Assembly (NCBI GenBank): GCA_045106815.1
Contig: JBGCFG010000003.1
Span: 281,438 to 345,437, forward strand
Source: JAUIAI01 sp045106815
GTDB taxonomy: Bacteria > Pseudomonadota > Gammaproteobacteria > Burkholderiales > Burkholderiaceae_E
Length of the DNA: 64,000 bases
Reading direction: 5' to 3'
Position numbers and translations under genes: made by a program
In this document: piece by piece, positions 43,139 through 51,280 of the stretch
Layout of the letters: each line of letters opens with the position of its first letter
How positions within the stretch are numbered: position 1 is the stretch's first letter
Notes under the pieces: generated by a model
Database searches by the model: none
What the model was told of the DNA's origin: nothing
The model's input: only the letters and a program-made list of their open reading frames with translations

Positions 43139-44431
43139 ATGACGGCGAACGCTTTGTCGATTCTGTTTGTTTTCGCACTCATTGCGAATGCCCTGGTCAA
43201 ACTCTGGCTGGCGACGCGTCAGATCCGCCATGTCGCCGGCCACCGGTCTGCAGTGCCGCCGGCGTTTGCTGAGCAGATCTCGCTCACATCTCATCAGCGC
43301 GCCGCTGATTACACGATTGCGAAAGTCCGTTTTCAACTCATTGAGTTTGCAGTCAGCACGGCGGTGTTAGTGGGGTTCACTTTGCTCGGAGGCGCTCAGT
43401 GGATTTATGAACTCTGTGCGCAGTGGCTGCCTGAATCACCTTGGACAGCACAGGTGGTGTTTTTAATCGCGGCAATGGCGTTGCTAGGCCTTGTCGATAT
43501 CCCCTTCTCGCTTTATCGGCAGTTTCGCCTTGAGAAGCGATTTGGCTTCAATCGCATGACGCTTGGCCTATATCTGAGTGACCTAGTCAAAGGGACTCTC
43601 ATTGGGGCATTAATTGCGGTCCCGATGGCAGGCTTAGTGATCTGGTTGATGCAGTCTGCCGGGCAGTGGTGGTGGCTAGCCACCTGGATCGTCTGGACAG
43701 TATTCAGCCTTACGCTGATGGTGATCTACCCCACGGTTATTGCCCCTCGATTCAATAAGTTTGAGCCCATGCCTGACAACGCTCTGCGCCAACGCGTGGA
43801 AGCTTTACTAAAGCGCTGCGGGTTTACGTCACAGGGACTATTCGTCATGGATGGTTCACGCCGGTCAAGCCACGGCAATGCCTATTTCACTGGCTTTGGC
43901 AGGGCCAAGCGCATTGTCTTTTTCGACACCCTGATTTCTCGACTCAATGGCGAACAGATTGAGGCGGTGCTGGCTCATGAACTGGGTCACTTCAAGCACA
44001 AGCACATCACCAAGCGCCTGGCGATGAGCCTTTTGACCAGCTTTGCTGGCTTGGCGCTGCTTGGATGGCTTGCGACTCAGCCCTGGTTTTATGCGGGTCT
44101 GGGCATGAGCCCAGGGCAAATTGGCTTCGAAGCGCCCGCCCTGCTGCTCTTCTTGTTGGTCGTGCCTGTTTTCACTTTCATGCTGCGCCCGTTAATGAGT
44201 AGCCTGTCTCGTAAAGACGAGTTCGAAGCAGATGCGTTCGCGGCCGAGCAAACCCGGGCAGATGATCTGGTTAGCGCGCTGGTCCGACTCTATGAAGATA
44301 ACGCATCGACGCTGACCCCCGACCCACTACATTCGGCTTTTTATGACTCACACCCCAGCGCGAATGAGCGGGTCGCGAGGCTTCTCGGGTCGACCAAGAT
44401 CACAACCGGCACCCAGACAGCGGGCGCCTAA
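43139..44431 (+). CDS. M48 family (Ste24/CAAX-like) membrane metalloprotease
   Basis: A 430-residue polytopic membrane protease. Several helices precede the zinc motif HELGHFKHKHITKR (HExxH around residue 280), and the third ligand Glu is in KDEFEADAFAAEQT. The layout, with a long N-terminal membrane region containing RFGFNRMTLGLYLSDLVKG, matches bacterial Ste24-like M48A enzymes rather than HtpX. It likely acts in membrane protein quality control. It is divergent from orn with only 37 bp between starts, and rsgA follows 20 bp downstream. Confidence 0.93.
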   Translation: MTANALSILFVFALIANALVKLWLATRQIRHVAGHRSAVPPAFAEQISLTSHQRAADYTIAKVRFQLIEFAVSTAVLVGFTLLGGAQWIYELCAQWLPESPWTAQVVFLIAAMALLGLVDIPFSLYRQFRLEKRFGFNRMTLGLYLSDLVKGTLIGALIAVPMAGLVIWLMQSAGQWWWLATWIVWTVFSLTLMVIYPTVIAPRFNKFEPMPDNALRQRVEALLKRCGFTSQGLFVMDGSRRSSHGNAYFTGFGRAKRIVFFDTLISRLNGEQIEAVLAHELGHFKHKHITKRLAMSLLTSFAGLALLGWLATQPWFYAGLGMSPGQIGFEAPALLLFLLVVPVFTFMLRPLMSSLSRKDEFEADAFAAEQTRADDLVSALVRLYEDNASTLTPDPLHSAFYDSHPSANERVARLLGSTKITTGTQTAGA

Positions 44432-44451
44432 CGCGGGCGGATCAATCGTTC

Positions 44452-45351
44452 ATGGCATCAGCGGCCATTGACCAAGCGGTTGTGACGGCGGCCTTTGGCC
44501 GGCGCTACCTGGTACGCAATCTCGCGACACTGACAGAGCAACTCGCCATGGCTCAGGGCCGCGATTTGGGTCTTGCAGTTGGGGATATCGTCACAACCAA
44601 ACCTGCTGGCGCAGACGAACTCATCGTGACCCAGCGTGGCAAACGGCGGAGTGAACTGATGCGTAGCGTTGCTCGGCGTACGAAAGTCCTGGCAGCGAAC
44701 ATTGATCAGGTGGCTCTCGTGATCTCACCCGAGCCTCACTACTCGGAAGAAATCGTTTTGCGCGTCATGATCGCGTCGCACTCGGCGAACCTGCCACTCA
44801 TTATCCTGGCCAACAAGCAAGACCATGCCAGATTTAAGACGATAGAACCTCGGCTGCGCTTGTTCGAATCAATTGGCGTCACGGTTTACCGAGTCAGCGC
44901 AAAGGAAGCCTCGGAGCAGGCCAGAAAAAGTATCTCCGGACAACTCGCCAATCGATGCAGTTTGCTGTGCGGCGAATCCGGCATGGGTAAATCGACACTA
45001 CTGAACTTGCTCGTGGCAAACGCCAATCAGCGCACTGAAACGATTTCAGCTGCCTTGAAAAGTGGCAAACACACGACGACTTCCAGTCGACTGTTTGATC
45101 TGAACGATTTGCCTGAGGGGCCCGGCACCCTGATTGATTCGCCCGGCTTTCAGCAGTTTGGCCTGGCCCATTTATCGAGTTCGCAAAGAGAGCACGCGAT
45201 GCCTGAGTTTGAGGATTACCTGGGCCAGTGCCGTTTTCACAATTGCCGCCATTTGGATGAACCCGGTTGTGCCATTCGCGAGGCAGTTACTGATGGTGAC
45301 ATTGACTCACTACGTTACAAGCTCTTTCTACAACTGGCAGAGCACGACTGA
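44452..45351 (+). CDS. rsgA: Ribosome small-subunit biogenesis GTPase RsgA
   Basis: RsgA is a circularly permuted GTPase that checks 30S maturation. The 299-residue protein has an OB-fold N-terminus with VTQRGKRRSELMRSVARRTK. The permuted GTPase motifs appear in the order G4 (LANKQD), G1 (GESGMGKSTLLN), G2 region (TTTSSRLFDL) and G3 (LIDSPGF). The C-terminal zinc module CRFHNCRHLDEPGCAI is intact. It is 20 bp downstream of the M48 protease gene and ends 14 bp from convergent coaL. Confidence 0.96.
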   Translation: MASAAIDQAVVTAAFGRRYLVRNLATLTEQLAMAQGRDLGLAVGDIVTTKPAGADELIVTQRGKRRSELMRSVARRTKVLAANIDQVALVISPEPHYSEEIVLRVMIASHSANLPLIILANKQDHARFKTIEPRLRLFESIGVTVYRVSAKEASEQARKSISGQLANRCSLLCGESGMGKSTLLNLLVANANQRTETISAALKSGKHTTTSSRLFDLNDLPEGPGTLIDSPGFQQFGLAHLSSSQREHAMPEFEDYLGQCRFHNCRHLDEPGCAIREAVTDGDIDSLRYKLFLQLAEHD

Positions 45352-45365
45352 CCTTACGCCAGGTA

Positions 45366-46112
45366 TCACGCCCGTAGAAAGTGATAGAGGTTGCGCAAAA
45401 TCGCCGCTGTCACTCCCCAGATAAAGAACTCGGCGTTATCACTGTCACGGCGCCAGGGCATTGAGTAAAAGATCCGGCTGTTAGGTTCTGAGCCCCACTG
45501 ATGACGGCGATGCTGACGTGGGTCCATGAGAAACGCCAGCGGCACTTCAAAGGTTTCGGCCACCTCATTGGGGTCAATTGTCAGTTGCAAGGGCGCGTCA
45601 ATGACGGCCACCACAGGCGTGACCTCAAAGCCGGTACCGGTCCGGTAAGCAGGCAACTGCCCAATAACCTGGCTTCGGTCGATTTCCAGACCAACTTCTT
45701 CCTCGGCCTCGCGCAAGGCCGTCGCCAGTCGATCATCATCGTGAGCTTCGACCGCGCCGCCTGGAAAGGCAATCTGGCCTGCATGGGCGCGCAAGTGGTC
45801 GGGTCGAACCGTTAATAGGACATCAACGCCTGCAGCATGACTGACTATAGGAACGAGGACAGCAGCCGCCCGGGCTGAGGCCTGGTCGCCGGCTCTTTGA
45901 TCCGAAATGATTTCAGGCTGCCAATCAACGCGTGGCTCACGAAACCTTTCGACAAGCCGCTCCGGCTGCAAGCACTCATGCGCAATGGCAGGTAGACCAA
46001 GCTCTTCGCTGCTTGTGGGCAGCACCGGCAGGTCGCGCGGATCGAACCCACGAACAGAATTAGCGCCGCGAACACCACCCGATAGTTGACCGGACGGCGC
46101 AGACGACGCCAA
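45366..46112 (-). CDS. NUDIX hydrolase, CoA pyrophosphatase-like
   Basis: A 248-residue NUDIX protein of the CoA diphosphatase type, which cleaves CoA to 4'-phosphopantetheine and 3',5'-ADP. The NUDIX box is GGAVEAHDDDRLATALREAE followed by EEVGLE. The upstream segment HLRAHAGQIAFPGG matches the family-specific NuCoA signature region. An N-terminal extension of about 80 residues (FDPRDLPVLP, ERLVERFREP) occurs in betaproteobacterial relatives. The start codon TTG at 46112 is the most likely but is not supported by a clear ribosome site. It begins 24 bp after the rplS stop on the same strand. Confidence 0.88.
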   Translation of the reverse strand: MASSAPSGQLSGGVRGANSVRGFDPRDLPVLPTSSEELGLPAIAHECLQPERLVERFREPRVDWQPEIISDQRAGDQASARAAAVLVPIVSHAAGVDVLLTVRPDHLRAHAGQIAFPGGAVEAHDDDRLATALREAEEEVGLEIDRSQVIGQLPAYRTGTGFEVTPVVAVIDAPLQLTIDPNEVAETFEVPLAFLMDPRQHRRHQWGSEPNSRIFYSMPWRRDSDNAEFFIWGVTAAILRNLYHFLRA

Positions 46113-46135
46113 TTTTTCGGATTTGTGTGACTTGC

Positions 46136-46513
46136 TCAGGCCTTTTTGTCGGCCTTACGCGCCGGCAGCTTTTCTTTAATCCGAGCTGACTTACCAGAGC
46201 GGTCGCGAAGATAGTAGAGCTTGGCACGTCTCACGTCACCACGACGCTTAACTTCAATCGAGGCGATCAGTGGGGAATACAGCTGAAACGACCGCTCAAC
46301 ACCCTCACCTGAGGAGATTTTACGAACCGTAAAGGCTGAATTAAGGCCCCGGTTGCGGCGGCCAATCACAACGCCTTCGTAGGCCTGCACACGTTTGCGG
46401 CTACCTTCGACCACGTTGACGTTCACGACGACCGTGTCGCCAGGGGCGAATTCCGGATGCTTGGCACCCAGCCGGGTCATCTCTTCCTGCTCGAGAGTCT
46501 GAATTAAGTTCAA
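46136..46513 (-). CDS. rplS: Ribosomal protein bL19
   Basis: A bL19 protein, at the 30S-50S interface. The start is NLIQTLEQEEM and FAPGDTVVVNVNVVEGSRKR follows, then QAYEGVVIGRRNRGLNSAFT and RRGDVRRAKLYYLRDRSGKS. I choose the TTG at 46513, giving 125 residues: GGAG lies seven bases upstream and relatives begin MNLIQTLE. An ATG at 46534 would add seven atypical residues and lacks a site. It ends the rpsP-rimM-trmD-rplS operon. Confidence 0.97.
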   Translation of the reverse strand: MNLIQTLEQEEMTRLGAKHPEFAPGDTVVVNVNVVEGSRKRVQAYEGVVIGRRNRGLNSAFTVRKISSGEGVERSFQLYSPLIASIEVKRRGDVRRAKLYYLRDRSGKSARIKEKLPARKADKKA

Positions 46514-46697
46514 GGGTTTACTCCAATGCGTCATGCCGATCTGGCGCAGCCGTCAGAGGTTGCCGGCTTTCTGGCTGGGGCTTATGCAGTCGTTAGAAGC
46601 AGTCGTTAGATGTAGTCACTAGCGTCAGTCGCCAGCGCTGATCCTTCTTGTGCCCCGTCGGTAGAGGACGAACCGGTAAGTATAGCGTGTTTTGGAG

Positions 46698-47462
46698 CTA
46701 TTCTTGGACCCGCGAGGCGGCCGTTCGCAAAAAAGCCTCGTCGTCCGGGCTCAATCGCCCAGCAGCTCGGGCGACGTCAATGAGATCAGGGCGCCTGGAG
46801 GCCGTGATCGCCAGAGACTGTTCGCGACGCCAGCGCTCGATCTTTTTATGATTCCCAGACAGCAACACCGGGGGCACAGAGCCAGCCTCCCCGATTTCTG
46901 GTCGAGTGTAGTGCGGCGCATCCAGCAATCCATTCACGAACGAATCCTGTTCGACCGAAGCGGGGTCATTAACAGCACCGGGGAGCAACCTCACCAGCGC
47001 ATCAATCAGTAGCATCGCCGGCAACTCGCCCCCGGAAACGACGAAGTCGCCAATACTGACTTCCTCGTCCACATAACGATCAACAAATCGCTGATCAATG
47101 GCTTCATAGCGACCGGCAATTAGCGTGAGATTGGGCTCAGTCGAGAGCGCTGCAACCCTTTGATGATCAAGTCGACGGCCTTGTGGGCTCATCAAAATCA
47201 CTGGGCCGGCGTCAAAACCGTTAGCGGCAGCATCTTCACGAGCTGCCTGCAAGGCCCTTTTGAGTGGCTCAACCAGCATCACCATGCCTGGCCCCCCGCC
47301 GTAGGCACGATCATCAACGCGCCGATAGGCATCGACAGCATAGTCACGCGGATTCCAGCGATGCAGGGACCAAAGCGCATTTACCGCAGCGCGGCCGGTA
47401 ATGCCGGTGCCATGCACGGCATCAAACAATTCCGGAAAAATCGACAGCACATCAATTCGCAT
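46698..47462 (-). CDS. trmD: tRNA (guanine37-N1)-methyltransferase TrmD
   Basis: TrmD makes m1G37 in tRNAs reading CNN codons and prevents +1 frameshifting. The 254-residue protein begins MRIDVLSIFPELFDAV. The SPOUT trefoil-knot features are present: YGGGPGMVML, MSPQGRRLDHQRV, LIAGRYEAIDQRF and SIGDFVVSGGELPAM. The C-terminal domain carries GLLDAPHYTRPE and LSGNHKKIERWRREQSL. It lies 21 bp after rimM. A 184-bp gap without a recognised feature separates it from rplS. Confidence 0.98.
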   Translation of the reverse strand: MRIDVLSIFPELFDAVHGTGITGRAAVNALWSLHRWNPRDYAVDAYRRVDDRAYGGGPGMVMLVEPLKRALQAAREDAAANGFDAGPVILMSPQGRRLDHQRVAALSTEPNLTLIAGRYEAIDQRFVDRYVDEEVSIGDFVVSGGELPAMLLIDALVRLLPGAVNDPASVEQDSFVNGLLDAPHYTRPEIGEAGSVPPVLLSGNHKKIERWRREQSLAITASRRPDLIDVARAAGRLSPDDEAFLRTAASRVQE

Positions 47463-47483
47463 GCCGTTCCCCCGCAGACCGGG

Positions 47484-48014
47484 TTAATCCCATTCGGGGT
47501 CCCAGTCCGCCTTCAATTGGCGCTGAGCCAGATCGGTCTCAGTGATGTAGTGCGCAACGTAAGGAATAAGTCTCTCAGCCGGGCCGGACAAACCCTCAGG
47601 CGCCTGCACCTTCAGAAAAGCGCCGCCGCCGTGATCTTCTACTGCCGTGATGCTACCGAGCAAAACCCCGGCGTGCCCGTACACCTTGCAGCCGATTAAA
47701 TCGATCCAGTAGACCTCATCAGGGTCGGTGGCCGGGAATCGCCGCCGACTCACCCAAATTGAAGCGCCCTTCCAGGCTGCTGCAAGATCGCGATCGGCAA
47801 ATCCTTCGAGGGAAAGCACCAGACTATCTGAGTGCACCTTCCAATTCATGACCCGACATTCAAGCGACTTGTCGGCGCGCTTAAGCCAAATCTGTTTGAT
47901 TTTATTGAGGCTGCTATCGGGCCCGGCGAACGGGTCTACCTTGAGTTGCCCTCGGACCCCGAAGGCGCCAATGACCCGGCCCATCTCAACCAAATCATCA
48001 GGCGTTTCAGTCAT
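47484..48014 (-). CDS. rimM: 16S rRNA processing protein RimM
   Basis: RimM binds uS19 and assists maturation of the 30S head. At 176 residues it has the N-terminal RimM domain (EMGRVIGAFGVRGQLKVDPF, then LSLEGFADRDLAAAWKGASI). A PRC-barrel domain follows (YWIDLIGCKVYGHAGVLLGS, LKVQAPEG, LIPYVAHYITETDLAQRQLK). It occupies its normal place between rpsP and trmD. Confidence 0.96.
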   Translation of the reverse strand: MTETPDDLVEMGRVIGAFGVRGQLKVDPFAGPDSSLNKIKQIWLKRADKSLECRVMNWKVHSDSLVLSLEGFADRDLAAAWKGASIWVSRRRFPATDPDEVYWIDLIGCKVYGHAGVLLGSITAVEDHGGGAFLKVQAPEGLSGPAERLIPYVAHYITETDLAQRQLKADWDPEWD

Positions 48015-48056
48015 CGCGCTCGACGGGCGCCGGCATCAAACAGACGGCAATGGGAT

Positions 48057-48440
48057 TTACTCGGCGCTTTCGCCGCTTGCTTCGCCGGCCTCAGCTTCAG
48101 CCTTTGCCTCAGCAGCGGCTGCCGCTGCTGCTGCTTCAGCCGCGATGACCTTCTTGCTCTTGCCCGGCTTTGATTCAGCTGCGGCGCCGCGCTCAGCATC
48201 ACGTGCAACCTGCTTGAGCAAACGCTTGACCGTTGGTGAGATTTGGGCGCCCTTGCTGGTCCAGAATTCGACCCGCTCGGTGGCAACCGTCACTTCACGC
48301 TCCGAAGCAGCAGCCATCGGGTTGTAGTGGCCGAGACGCTCTAAAAAGCGCCCGTCGCGACGATTATGGTGATCGGTAGCAATGATGTTGTAGAAGGGAC
48401 GCTTCTTGGAGCCGCCCCGGGAAAGCCGGATAACAACCAT
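48057..48440 (-). CDS. rpsP: Ribosomal protein bS16 with long Ala/Glu-rich tail
   Basis: bS16 binds early in 30S assembly. The first ~80 residues are the ribosomal protein: MVVIRLSRGGSKKRPFYNII, DGRFLERLGHYNP and GAQISPTVKRLLK. A further ~45 residues form an extension, with AAAEAKAEAEAGEASGESAE at the very end, much longer than E. coli bS16 (82 residues). GAGGA lies before the ATG. It heads the operon; the promoter should be within the 382-bp gap before the divergent gene at 48823. Confidence 0.96.
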   Translation of the reverse strand: MVVIRLSRGGSKKRPFYNIIATDHHNRRDGRFLERLGHYNPMAAASEREVTVATERVEFWTSKGAQISPTVKRLLKQVARDAERGAAAESKPGKSKKVIAAEAAAAAAAAEAKAEAEAGEASGESAE

Positions 48441-48822
48441 GTGTTCCTCGAACCTAGAATGGTGAATTAAATGTAAAAACCAAAGCTGCCGCTGATCCGA
48501 AGAACTAAAACCTGCTCAGTTACCTGGGGTTTCTCTTCGCTCAACGGCGCAAAATATCGTCGTGCAACCTGCCGCGCTTGAATTGACGCATGAATCATCA
48601 ACCGCTAAATCTGCGCCCCCCAGATCCAGGGATCCGGGCTCTCCGACCCGGCGCGTCCGAGCTCTTTAGACAGGGACTGCAGGTAACCCGCGAGTATAGC
48701 ACCGCCACTGATGATTCAGAAGCGTCCATTCGGCAGTTGTAACGCCAGATCGCCACTCTGACGTTGCGTTGCAGCAGGCTTGAATCACCGCCGGGTGCCA
48801 AATATGCGACCATTCACACCTC
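48441..48822. other. Divergent intergenic region rpsP / 48823 gene
   Basis: A 382-bp gap that must contain the promoter of the rpsP operon and that of the plus-strand gene. It holds an imperfect GGATCCGGG-type palindromic stretch around 48626-48645. No open frame with a convincing start or ribosome site is present. I could not assign precise promoter elements. Confidence 0.4.
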
Positions 48823-50079
48823 ATGGCAGAACCATATCTAAATCCAGACGCAAGCAACAATGCGCAGTCCGATGAAGCCCTTGAGCAGGCGCTTGAAAAA
48901 GTGCGGCGGGAGGCTCGAGCACGCGCATTGGCGCGCAAGAAAGCCAACGATGAAGCCATAGCTGCCCATGAAGAGGCGAGCCGACGCCGCCCAAGCGCTG
49001 CTGCGCCCAAAGACCGTCGTATCCAGCCAGAACGTCGGGCAAAACCCCGCGCCGGGGCAAGCGACCGGCGTATTGCCATTGGCGGTAGTCATCGCGAATC
49101 AATGCAAAGCAGGCCGATCTTGCTTATCGCGCTGATGGCCGCAGTAATCGCCGCAGTCGGTGCTGTCTCTATCCAGTTGATCCATGCCACAACACCGGCG
49201 CTCGAAGGCTTTGGCAGCGCAAAAACTCGTGACGCGGCGGCTGTCACGCCGACCGTTGGATCGCCCGAATTCAATCAACCGGTCACCGCATCATTGATGC
49301 GCACCCAGGGCTGGGTGCTGCCCAGCCAGATTCAGACTATCGATCCCGCGCTCGCCAAAATTCGCAGGGCAGAGGCTAAAGGGCTACCGCCTGAGGTGGC
49401 ATTGGTGCCGTCGCTTGATCTGGATGTTGACCCTGAACAAGAGCTTGCGGCGCTAACAGCAAGTTCTGAAGGCGAGCTTGCCGAGCCAGCCCTGCCACTG
49501 CCGCCGCCGCTACCTCCGGCATTTGGCTCGAACAACTTTGGATCTGGCTTTGGCAGCGCCAGTTCCGTTTCGGGCAATGAAGCCCGCGGGTTTAAAACAG
49601 GCCCCAGACTCGCGCTGCCGCCCATGCAGGCATTCGGCTCTCCGAACACCACAGGCCAGCCTGGCAGCAACCCCAGTGACCCCAATAACCCCTATAACCC
49701 GGACAATCCGTTTGCGGGCGGAGTAGCAGCTGCCACCCCGGGTTTGCCCTCCCTGGACAACAACGCCGCAACTGGAGCTGACACCCAGCCGGCGCCGTCG
49801 ATGCTGGAAGAGATCAATCGGGAGCAAACACGTCAACCCGCCCGCACGCTGCCGGCGCAACCCCCGCCTAAACAGGCAAGTATCCCGAAGCAGGCACCCA
49901 AACCTGCTGACCCGATAAGGTCTGCACCAAGCCTCGCCCGCTTGCAAGAAGACCGCTGCGCCCGGCTTGGATTTTTTGCGCGAGTATCGTGCAAAGACGA
50001 CGTCAAAACTCAGTACTGCGAAGGCCGATGGAATCAACATCCCGGTTGCACGAGAATCACGTCAGCAAATAACTTTTAG
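48823..50079 (+). CDS. Low-complexity single-pass membrane protein, function unknown
   Basis: I do not recognise a named family for this 418-residue protein. A charged N-terminal cytoplasmic part (Ala/Arg-rich helix EQALEKVRREARARALARKK) is followed by one membrane helix (PILLIALMAAVIAAVGAVSI, about 98-117). A long Pro/Gly/Asn-rich periplasmic region then includes PNNPYNPDNPF and PLPPPLPPAFG. It ends in a compact Cys motif (RCARLGFFARVSCKDD, then YCEGRWNQHPGC) with four cysteines. Cys-motif tails of this general shape follow Pro-rich linkers in other betaproteobacterial proteins I recall, but I cannot name one. It is divergent from the rpsP operon. Confidence 0.75.
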   Translation: MAEPYLNPDASNNAQSDEALEQALEKVRREARARALARKKANDEAIAAHEEASRRRPSAAAPKDRRIQPERRAKPRAGASDRRIAIGGSHRESMQSRPILLIALMAAVIAAVGAVSIQLIHATTPALEGFGSAKTRDAAAVTPTVGSPEFNQPVTASLMRTQGWVLPSQIQTIDPALAKIRRAEAKGLPPEVALVPSLDLDVDPEQELAALTASSEGELAEPALPLPPPLPPAFGSNNFGSGFGSASSVSGNEARGFKTGPRLALPPMQAFGSPNTTGQPGSNPSDPNNPYNPDNPFAGGVAAATPGLPSLDNNAATGADTQPAPSMLEEINREQTRQPARTLPAQPPPKQASIPKQAPKPADPIRSAPSLARLQEDRCARLGFFARVSCKDDVKTQYCEGRWNQHPGCTRITSANNF

Positions 50080-50158
50080 TGCTCGGTCGTCGCTCCAAGT
50101 TCTACCGTCGTTATCAATCCGGGCTTGCCCAAGGCAGTCTTTGCATGAAACCCTCGGC

Positions 50159-51262
50159 ATGAATCGTTTGCATGTTGGTAGTTTAAATCTGCTTAACCTA
50201 CGTTTACCGGGAAGGCCTTTCTACGGCAACCCGGGCTACAAGAAAAACGAATACAAACGAAAGCTTACCTGGACGGCGAACATGTTCGACCAGCTGCAAT
50301 GCCCGTTGCTCGCTGTACAAGAAGTGTTTGACGAACAAGCTTTGCGCGACTGCGCAAAAGCCTCTGCGGTCTATCAGAATGCCGCGTCGATCGTGGCACC
50401 ACACGCTGCAAGTCCAGACAACGAGCTGCCGAGAGTCGGGCTGATATCCTCGCTGCCATTGCTCGGACCTGTTGAGTCGATCGTCGATATTCCACCCTCG
50501 GCTGCGATCTCATTGCCCGGGGCACCCGAAATCGGGCTACCGCCACAAGATCACCGCCAATTCTCAAGGCCAGTACTCGCAACGACCGTTAACCTGGGCA
50601 CTGAAGCTTTGCCGGTCGCCGCGCGGCTATACGTCATACACCTCAAGTCGCGAAGGCCCAAGCGACTCGACAATGAGCAGAATCACGATAGCGCGAAATA
50701 TGTTGCTGAAGATATGGACGACCCGATTGTGGAAACCCGTGCGCATCTGCGCGCGCTCATGATGCGCTCTGCGGAAGCCACTGGCATTCGGCAATTGCTA
50801 CTCAAAGACCTGGTCAATAGCCGCACACCAGTGATGGTGCTGGGCGACTTCAACGACCACGCCAAAGCCATGACGACTGCACTCATTTGTGGCCGCACAG
50901 TGGCAAGGCGACTCGATCGACGCGACTACACCTTATGGCACGCCGGCGCTTTGGCAAGGCCCAACGTGCTCAAACGTGACGTTGGTTACACCAATATTTA
51001 CATGGGCGAACCCGGCAGCATTGACCATATTCTGTTGTCTGAGGAATTCATGCGCGAAAGCCGGCACGCCATTGGCGAGGTTGTTCGCGTTGACTGGTTC
51101 AATGACCACTTGAACAATCGACATGATGACTCGTCCGATCACGGCGCCATCAGAGCGAGCCTGCAAATTAAAATGCCGTCACCATCCAAAGACGCGCCGG
51201 CATCATCGACCGCAAAGAAGAAAAACCAACCTCGGAAGAAGACCAGCCGGCGGCCAAAATAG
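50159..51262 (+). CDS. Endonuclease/exonuclease/phosphatase-fold protein
   Basis: A 367-residue member of the EEP superfamily (DNase I / exonuclease III / inositol phosphatase fold). The metal and catalytic motifs are in order: VGSLNLLNLRLPG near the start, LLAVQEVFDEQ (metal-binding Glu), LYVIHLKSRR (His in the H-x-K position), MVLGDFNDHAKA (Asp-x-Asn), SIDHILLSEEF and SSDHGAIRASL (terminal Asp-His). The C-terminal ~25 residues are Lys/Arg-rich. The ATG at 50159 gives a clean domain start; the open frame further upstream overlaps the previous gene in another frame. The substrate is unknown. Confidence 0.88.
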   Translation: MNRLHVGSLNLLNLRLPGRPFYGNPGYKKNEYKRKLTWTANMFDQLQCPLLAVQEVFDEQALRDCAKASAVYQNAASIVAPHAASPDNELPRVGLISSLPLLGPVESIVDIPPSAAISLPGAPEIGLPPQDHRQFSRPVLATTVNLGTEALPVAARLYVIHLKSRRPKRLDNEQNHDSAKYVAEDMDDPIVETRAHLRALMMRSAEATGIRQLLLKDLVNSRTPVMVLGDFNDHAKAMTTALICGRTVARRLDRRDYTLWHAGALARPNVLKRDVGYTNIYMGEPGSIDHILLSEEFMRESRHAIGEVVRVDWFNDHLNNRHDDSSDHGAIRASLQIKMPSPSKDAPASSTAKKKNQPRKKTSRRPK

Positions 51263-51280
51263 ACCTGGGCTGGCGTTGGC

